Under the pieces are notes generated by a model that had not been told where the DNA came from, ran no database searches, and saw only the letters and a program-made list of their open reading frames with translations. Shown piece after piece: positions 6,080 through 9,646 of a stretch of 9,646 nucleotides of DNA. The position numbers and the translations under genes are program-made. The DNA lies in contig JAFZXR010000039.1 in NCBI GenBank assembly GCA_017616675.1, positions 1-9,646 of the forward strand. Direction: 5' to 3'. This stretch comes from Bacteroidales bacterium. GTDB taxonomy: Bacteria > Bacteroidota > Bacteroidia > Bacteroidales > F082. Each line of letters opens with the position of its first letter. The first letter of the stretch is position 1.

Positions 6080-7141
6080 ATGGAAGTAGCTGCATTGGTT
6101 TCAGGCGGCGTCGACAGCTCTGTTATTGTGCCACTCCTCAAAGAGCAAGGCATTGATCCTCATATCTTTTACATAAAAATCGGACTCGAAGGCAAGGAAG
6201 ACCTCATGGACTGCCCTTCGGAGGAAGACATTGAGATCACCACTTACATCGCAAAGAAATACGGCTGCAAGTTCGATATCGTCGACCTGCAAAAAGAGTA
6301 TTACGACCGCGTGGCACAATACACAATGGACTCGGTGCGCAAAGGTCTCACACCAAATCCCGATGTGATGTGCAACAGATTCATAAAGTTTGGTGCTTTT
6401 GATGAAAAGGCAGGCTATCAGTTCGACCGCATCGCAACCGGACATTACGCTCAGCAATGGATTGACGCTGATGGAGTTGCATGGCTCGGAACGGCGGTCG
6501 ACACCTTCAAAGACCAGACCGATTTCTTAGCGAGGATCACATACGCTCAACTTAAAAAAGCCATGTTTCCTGTTGGAGGCATTCCCAAGAGCGAAGTTCG
6601 CCTGCTAGCGGAGAAATACGGACTTCCAAGTGCACAGCGCCATGATTCTCAAGGCATTTGCTTCCTTGGAAAAATCAACTACAACGACTACATCCGCGAA
6701 TACGTAGGCGAAAAAGAAGGCGACATCATAGAACTCGAGACCGGCAAGAAGCTCGGCAAGCACAAAGGATTCTGGTTTCACACCATTGGTCAGCGAAAAG
6801 GCTTGGGCTTAGGCGGTGGTCCATGGTTCGTGGTGAAGAAAGACACCGACCAGAACATCATCTACGTCTCACAAGGCTACGACCCTGAAGCACAATACGT
6901 TAACACCATCGAATTAGTCGACGTTCAGGCAATGAACCCAGTGATAAAATTCGTTGAAGGGCAGAAAATAAGATACAAAATCCGTCACCAGCCGGAGTTC
7001 CGCACCGGCACGCTCAGCATCACCGAAAGAGGTTTAAAAATTAATTCTGACGTGATGATATCGGGAGTGGCAAGCGGACAGTTCGGGACGATTTATCATG
7101 CCACGGAGCCGGTGGTTTTAGGTAGCGGCGTGATAGAATAA
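6080..7141 (+). CDS. mnmA: tRNA-specific 2-thiouridylase MnmA
   Basis: A 353-residue cytoplasmic enzyme that makes 2-thiouridine at wobble position 34 of the Lys, Glu and Gln tRNAs, using ATP and sulfur relayed from a cysteine desulfurase. The PP-loop SGGVDSS is at residues 8-14 and adenylates U34. TPNPDVMCNRFIKFG holds Cys98 and HDSQGICFLGK holds Cys194, equivalent to the two active cysteines of E. coli MnmA (102 and 199). ATGHYAQ at 119-125 and the C-terminal beta-barrel motifs HTIGQRKGLGLGGGPWFV and IRYKIRHQPEF are also typical. The ATG at 6080 leads straight into the first strand. It is the last gene of the operon. The IS starts five bases after its stop codon, so its transcript is now probably terminated by the IS-borne hairpin. 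Confidence 0.96.
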   Translation: MEVAALVSGGVDSSVIVPLLKEQGIDPHIFYIKIGLEGKEDLMDCPSEEDIEITTYIAKKYGCKFDIVDLQKEYYDRVAQYTMDSVRKGLTPNPDVMCNRFIKFGAFDEKAGYQFDRIATGHYAQQWIDADGVAWLGTAVDTFKDQTDFLARITYAQLKKAMFPVGGIPKSEVRLLAEKYGLPSAQRHDSQGICFLGKINYNDYIREYVGEKEGDIIELETGKKLGKHKGFWFHTIGQRKGLGLGGGPWFVVKKDTDQNIIYVSQGYDPEAQYVNTIELVDVQAMNPVIKFVEGQKIRYKIRHQPEFRTGTLSITERGLKINSDVMISGVASGQFGTIYHATEPVVLGSGVIE

Positions 7142-7146
7142 AAAAA

Positions 7147-7173
7147 GGTAATGTTGCCAAAAATAGTTGGTGA
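7147..7173 (+). repeat. Terminal inverted repeat, left end of the IS
   Basis: Aligned with the reverse complement of 8286-8312, 20 of 27 positions match. The inner core CAAAAATAGTTGGTGA (7158-7173) matches CAAAAGTAGTTGGTAA at 14 of 16 positions, and the outer GGTA is identical. Confidence 0.65.
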
Positions 7174-7179
7174 CAGGTA

Positions 7180-7234
7180 AAAAAAAGATAGGTGGCGGGC
7201 TCCTCAACATAGCCCTGGCCACCTATCTTTTTTT
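7180..7234. terminator. Strong bidirectional hairpin terminator inside the IS left end
   Basis: Arms at 7180-7196 and 7218-7234 are perfectly complementary over 17 bp, with GATAGGTGGC at the core and A/T tracts outside. After a two-base bulge a further five pairs form (7197-7201 with 7211-7215). T7 follows on the plus strand and T8 on the minus strand, so it can terminate both mnmA and transposase transcripts. The transposase TAG (7223-7225) lies within the stem. Confidence 0.85.
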
Positions 7235-8209
7235 GGACGCTTCAGTCCTAAAATAAAGATACCATTTGACATAATTCTGATAATGTTTTTTCGTCAGGCC
7301 CCGATGCGGAGAGATGTTTTCCTTCAAGTGTCCAAAGAATGATTCTAGAGCGTTGGTAGTCTTGGGTATATGAGTGTTGTCAAGGAAGGCGAACATGTGA
7401 GGCATCGCACCTAAGATGTGAACGTAAGCCTTGCGTGTCATTTTGTGGGTGAACCACTCTTGATAAGGTTCTTTCTTTATTGTTTTTGCGTTGACATAAG
7501 AGGCATGTCTTAGGTACCAGTCACTGAGCATCTGCCGCCAGAATAGCATGTCGTTATGTGTCTCTATGCGGCAGATAAGGCTAACAATGTTGTGGAGTTC
7601 AATGCCGGCTTCGCTCTTCGGATGCTGTGTCAGCCAAGTGAGACATTCCCTCTGGATATGTGCGAGACAACGTTGCACAGATGCGTCCGGACATGCTGCT
7701 TTTACTGCCTTTAAGATGTTCCTCCCGCCATCACATGTGACACTCTCTATCCTGATGCCCAAAGACTGTATGTTGCGCAGATCCTCTTCAATCTCCGACT
7801 CCCATTCATCATCGGTAAGACGGTATAAAACAGTGTCCTTAATAGTGTCGTCACGATACAAGACCAAACAAAGCTTGTTGGGGAACCACGTGCCGTCGAT
7901 GAGCAGGTTGACCTTCTCGCTCGCCCTTATTTTCCATGTGGGATATCTTTCCAGATACTCGTCAAACCATCTTGACAACTGACGCGTGCTGTATCCGCTC
8001 AGGTCGGATATCTGCTCCAATGTCTGTTTGCCCAATATCCACCACTTGAACCACACGAACCTGTTCGACTTCGCAATGTCCTTCCTTCTGAACGTGAACA
8101 CGCTTCCGCAGTTCTTGCATTTGTACCTCTGGTGACCTGCCTGACAGCCCCATTTTATCACCTCCCAAAAGCCGCATTCAGGGCATCTCTCTTTCCTGTT
8201 TTTTGCCAT
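7223..8209 (-). CDS. IS256-family transposase, variant Zn-binding type
   Basis: A 328-residue DDE transposase. An N-terminal zinc ribbon (Cys9-x2-Cys12 and Cys31-x2-Cys34) is followed by a helix-turn-helix region near 62-82 (LEQISDLSGYSTRQLSRWF), both probably binding the IS ends. Catalytic residues fit the IS256/MULE pattern: Asp105 in LLIDGTWF, Asp160 in SVTCDGGRNI, the QRCLAH motif with Cys181 and His184, and Glu289 in TTNALESFFGHLK. The frame is intact from the ATG at 8209 to TAG, so it may be active. The start codon follows a perfect 36-bp palindrome and a T6 tract by no more than a few bases, with no Shine-Dalgarno. This suggests that expression is tightly limited. Assignment to this family is from remembered motifs. 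Confidence 0.9.
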   Translation of the reverse strand: MAKNRKERCPECGFWEVIKWGCQAGHQRYKCKNCGSVFTFRRKDIAKSNRFVWFKWWILGKQTLEQISDLSGYSTRQLSRWFDEYLERYPTWKIRASEKVNLLIDGTWFPNKLCLVLYRDDTIKDTVLYRLTDDEWESEIEEDLRNIQSLGIRIESVTCDGGRNILKAVKAACPDASVQRCLAHIQRECLTWLTQHPKSEAGIELHNIVSLICRIETHNDMLFWRQMLSDWYLRHASYVNAKTIKKEPYQEWFTHKMTRKAYVHILGAMPHMFAFLDNTHIPKTTNALESFFGHLKENISPHRGLTKKHYQNYVKWYLYFRTEASKKR

Positions 8210-8250
8210 AAAAAAGTAACTTTGATGAAAACGTTTTCATCAAAGTTACT
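8210..8250 (-). terminator. Perfect 36-bp palindrome plus T6 directly before the transposase ATG
   Basis: Positions 8215-8250 are a perfect palindrome with 18-base arms, AGTAACTTTGATGAAAAC and its exact complement. Read on the minus strand the hairpin is followed by six T and at once by ATG. This has the form of an intrinsic terminator blocking transcripts that enter the IS from outside. Terminators or hairpins that shield transposase genes from read-through are known in IS200 and IS10; applying that role here is inference. Confidence 0.75.
8241..8248 (-). promoter_or_regulatory. Candidate transposase -7 promoter element inside the palindrome
   Basis: The minus strand reads TAACTTTG, matching TAnnTTTG, in the upstream arm of the palindrome. 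A transcript starting about seven bases on, near 8233, would contain only the downstream arm and could not form the hairpin. The same element appears on the plus strand at 8217-8224 because of the symmetry. No clear -33 box was found. Confidence 0.4.
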
Positions 8251-8285
8251 CCTTTTGCTTGAAAAATATGGTATTTACAAAAATT

Positions 8286-8312
8286 TTACCAACTACTTTT
8301 GTCTATTATACC
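8286..8312 (-). repeat. Terminal inverted repeat, right end of the IS
   Basis: This is the partner of 7147-7173. The core on the minus strand is CAAAAGTAGTTGGTAA (8286-8301) and the outer GGTA is at 8309-8312. It lies 36 bases upstream of the palindrome. Confidence 0.65.
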
Positions 8313-8314
8313 AC

Positions 8315-8345
8315 AAAAACGGGTTCCACCAAACGATGAAACCCG
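8315..8345 (-). terminator. Intrinsic terminator just outside the IS right end
   Basis: On the minus strand CGGGTTTCA and TGGAACCCG form a nine-pair stem, including one G-U pair, around an eight-base loop and are followed by TTTTT. The hairpin could end the small transcript from the 8401-8408 promoter or act as the terminator of the Abi gene further upstream. It ends three bases from the IS boundary. Confidence 0.7.
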
Positions 8346-8396
8346 ATTTATACGATACCCGGCAGTTTGATTGCTCAGGGACTGTCTGGACTTAAC
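8315..8396 (-). ncRNA. Candidate small RNA (about 80 nt) or leader
   Basis: A -7 element (TATCTTTG, 8401-8408) and an intrinsic terminator (8315-8345) on the same strand bracket about 80 bases without a plausible reading frame. The body contains CAGT and ACTG segments that could pair, but I could not match it to a known RNA family. Alternatives are a leader with an attenuator whose gene was displaced by the IS, or simply the 3' trailer of the Abi gene with a chance promoter match. Confidence 0.35.
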
Positions 8397-8400
8397 GCTG

Positions 8401-8408
8401 CAAAGATA
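8401..8408 (-). promoter_or_regulatory. -7 promoter element for the candidate small RNA
   Basis: The minus strand reads TATCTTTGCA, the same ten bases found in the Abi gene promoter at 9155-9164. It matches TAnnTTTG exactly. The -33 box is not convincing. Confidence 0.45.
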
Positions 8409-8448
8409 CAATAATTATTAATACCAGCTCATATTTTTTTAGTTTTTT

Positions 8449-9129
8449 TTAAATTTTTTCAAGGACGGTATTAACATGATCCAAACCGTAAAGCAAAGGC
8501 TTCGAATCAATATCCATCCAATTGAAAAGTCGTATTATGATGTTATAGCAATATAAAACATTTTGAGTGTCAATGGTTTTAGTACACCCAAAACAAATTG
8601 GTTCATTATGGGCTATACGATTTCTGAAATGATTTACAAAGTCCAGTTCATTGAATATATATGCGTTATTATATTTCAAATTAATGTTGGATGTCGGTTT
8701 ATTAGGGAAGATATTTAGTAGACATCTGCCGGTGAGTCTATATTGCACGTTGTTGAACATATATTTCCATATTCCAAAATCCATTTCTGTCAGAAGTCTT
8801 GAATGTGAGTATTTCCGTGCAATTAATAAATTGTTGTATGCTTTTTTTATTATTTTTTTGGTACCATCTACTCTCGAATCAGAACTGAATATTCCATTTG
8901 GCATAATTGCATCTCTAAGCCAATTGTTACCATAATGGCTTTTCATTTCCAGATCTATTTTATTTCTGAGAGAAACATCAAAACAACTAATTACAGCATA
9001 CATTTCTTGCGATAACCTCAAATTGTATCTATACAATGTCATTGCTTTTTTAGTGTCATTATTGCATGCGATCAGATACCTTCGCATTCTTTCCGGCGAT
9101 ATAATATACTCAAAATCAATATATTTCAT
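8449..9129 (-). CDS. Abi-family protein with HEPN-type RNxxxH motif (putative abortive-infection gene)
   Basis: A 226-residue mostly helical protein resembling the Abi-like (AbiD/AbiF, Abi_2) group, which includes phage abortive-infection factors. Family-like stretches are the N-terminal ISPERMRRYLIACN, the DVSLRNKIDLEM segment near 51-62 followed by YGNNWL, LLTEMDFGIWKYMF near 112-125, and HFRNRIAHNEPIC at 168-179. The last has the Arg169-x4-His174 arrangement of HEPN ribonucleases (R169, N170, H174). No signal peptide or membrane helix is seen. I start it at ATG 9129, because the in-frame TTG at 9159 lies inside the -7 promoter box. The gene is clearly more AT-rich than its neighbours and stands next to an IS, which suggests horizontal acquisition. 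No antitoxin partner is visible, so it seems to act alone. Defence against phage is inferred from the family. Confidence 0.75.
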   Translation of the reverse strand: MKYIDFEYIISPERMRRYLIACNNDTKKAMTLYRYNLRLSQEMYAVISCFDVSLRNKIDLEMKSHYGNNWLRDAIMPNGIFSSDSRVDGTKKIIKKAYNNLLIARKYSHSRLLTEMDFGIWKYMFNNVQYRLTGRCLLNIFPNKPTSNINLKYNNAYIFNELDFVNHFRNRIAHNEPICFGCTKTIDTQNVLYCYNIIIRLFNWMDIDSKPLLYGLDHVNTVLEKI

Positions 9130-9156
9130 AATTTTAATTTTTGTTGTATCTTGATG

Positions 9157-9185
9157 CAAAGATAAGAAATTTTGCCTTTTGTCAA
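9157..9185 (-). promoter_or_regulatory. Promoter of the Abi-family gene (-33 and -7 elements)
   Basis: On the minus strand TTG (9183-9185) and TATCTTTG (9157-9164) are separated by 18 bases, close to the Bacteroidota arrangement TTTG-N19-21-TAnnTTTG. Transcription would start near 9150, leaving a leader of about 20 nt before the ATG at 9129. This is the best-formed promoter in the window. Confidence 0.65.
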
Positions 9186-9227
9186 GAATTATTTGAAAAA
9201 GATTCCTCGCTTCGCGCCAGTTAAGAC

Positions 9228-9262
9228 AAAAATTGGCAGCTGTAATCTCTTACAACTGCCAA
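9228..9262 (-). terminator. Intrinsic terminator of the peptide transporter gene
   Basis: Arms at 9233-9245 and 9250-9262 (TTGGCAGCTGTAA with TTACAACTGCCAA) form a 13-bp stem with one wobble position and a four-base loop. On the minus strand five T follow (9232-9228). It lies 27 bases after the transporter stop and separates it from the Abi promoter. Confidence 0.8.
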
Positions 9263-9288
9263 CTCTAAACTTTAAACTCTAAACTAAA
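9262..9288. repeat. TTTAGAG heptad repeat, right copy (inverted)
   Basis: The reverse complement of this 27-bp run equals the run at 245-278 apart from one missing TTTAGAG unit. It fills the space between the transporter stop codon and the terminator hairpin. Confidence 0.7.
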
Positions 9289-9289
9289 G

Positions 9290-9646
9290 TTACGCTGTAA
9301 CTTTCTCGAGCCATTTCACCATGCCGAACATCACCGACATCGAGACAACGCAGATGGCGAGGAACACTCCCCAGCATACCCAGATGTCCCAAGCGTCGTA
9401 CATGAGAGGTCCGACGAAGATGAACAGGTTGCCGATAGCTGTTGCACCGAGCCACAAGCCCTGTCATAAGCCAACCATGTGACGTGGAGCCACCTTTGAA
9501 ACGAACGAAAGTCCGAGAGGTGAGATGAACAACTCAGCGACTGTCAGGAAGAAGTAAGTAACGATAAGTACCCATGGTCCTGATTTGGCGAGACCCTGTG
9601 CTTCCATTGTGGCGGCATCCATCGCACGGAACTCATCGCCTGAAGG
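9290..9646 (-). pseudogene. POT/PTR-family peptide:H+ symporter, C-terminal part, interrupted by an in-frame TGA
   Basis: The frame entering from the right edge reads PSGDEFRAMDAATMEAQG, then a membrane helix (WVLIVTYFFLTVAELFISPLG) and SKVAPRHMVGL. It meets TGA at 9464-9466 and continues as QGLWLGATAIGN with two further hydrophobic segments to TAA at 9290-9292. The motifs AELFISPLGLSFVSKVAP and QGLWLGATAIGN are those of the last helices of proton-coupled oligopeptide transporters in the inner membrane. The same frame resumes without a shift, so a single substitution explains the stop. If real, it removes 57 residues and the final helices, so the protein would probably not work unless the stop is read through. 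A sequencing or assembly error is also possible. Confidence 0.75.

Larger units (their letters stand above)
7147..8312 (-). mobile_element. IS256-type insertion sequence, Zn-ribbon transposase variant
   Basis: An apparently complete insertion sequence of about 1.17 kb: a single intact transposase gene on the minus strand between imperfect terminal inverted repeats (7147-7173 and 8286-8312). A hairpin lies at each end of the gene. It inserted between the mnmA stop codon and the terminator hairpin at 8315-8345. No convincing target duplication was found: the flanking eight bases are TAAAAAAA on the left and ACAAAAAC on the right, both A-rich but not identical. The exact ends may therefore be a few bases off, or the duplication has decayed. 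Confidence 0.75.

Noticed and set aside
7139..7146. Target-site duplication TAAAAAAA / ACAAAAAC around the IS
   Set aside because: The two flanks differ at several positions and share only A-richness, so I do not claim a duplication.
8132..8395. Plus-strand reading frame across the transposase start and IS right end
   Set aside because: It runs through the palindrome, the inverted repeat and the terminator, resembles no family, and is explained by these structures.
9130..9159. Ten-codon longer Abi protein from a TTG start
   Set aside because: That TTG is part of the TATCTTTG promoter box, so it would not be in the transcript.
9464..9466. TGA read as selenocysteine or a reassigned sense codon
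   Set aside because: No selenocysteine-type hairpin was recognised after the TGA, the family has no known selenocysteine here, and another gene in the window uses TGA as its stop.
9279..9467. A 62-codon minus-strand reading frame starting MTGLVARC
   Set aside because: It is out of frame with the transporter, whose motifs and membrane helices are found in the neighbouring frame across the same DNA.

Overview
The window looks like a chromosomal segment of a Bacteroidales (Bacteroidota) bacterium, probably host- or gut-associated. The evidence is the near absence of Shine-Dalgarno sequences, several TAnnTTTG-type -7 promoter elements, an 'SAQ'-type signal peptide on an outer-membrane barrel protein, and protein families typical of that order. 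No rRNA, tRNA, CRISPR or phage structural genes were seen.

Left part (1-4321). A truncated trkA-like K+ uptake regulator gene lies downstream of a nitrilase-family omega-amidase gene, both on the minus strand. A divergent promoter region separates the amidase from a plus-strand pair: an outer-membrane beta-barrel protein and a stand-alone exosortase-family membrane protein with a TTG start. The exosortase gene overlaps, tail to tail, a minus-strand ClC chloride transporter/channel gene carrying two CBS domains.

Central operon (4366-7141). One plus-strand promoter drives exodeoxyribonuclease III, a membrane-anchored VanX-type D-Ala-D-Ala dipeptidase and the tRNA 2-thiouridylase MnmA, with gaps of only 3 and 6 bp. 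A 40-bp palindromic interspersed repeat sits in the operon's 5' leader, just before an unusually good ribosome-binding site.

Accessory region (7142-9232). A complete IS256-type element (Zn-ribbon variant transposase) begins five bases after the mnmA stop. It has terminal inverted repeats and a strong hairpin at each end of its transposase gene. The upstream hairpin is a perfect 36-bp palindrome followed by T6 and the ATG, and it also contains a promoter-like element. To its right are a candidate small RNA or leader with its own promoter and terminator, and an AT-rich Abi-family gene with a HEPN-type RNxxxH motif, a likely acquired defence gene.

Right end (9228-9646). The C-terminal part of a POT-family peptide transporter gene is interrupted by one in-frame TGA. 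Its terminator is followed by a short TTTAGAG-heptad repeat that also occurs, inverted, near the left end of the window.

The most notable signals are the hairpin/promoter architecture of the IS, the candidate sRNA beside it, the Abi/HEPN gene, the solitary exosortase and the in-frame TGA in the transporter. I did not see a clearly new multi-gene system.
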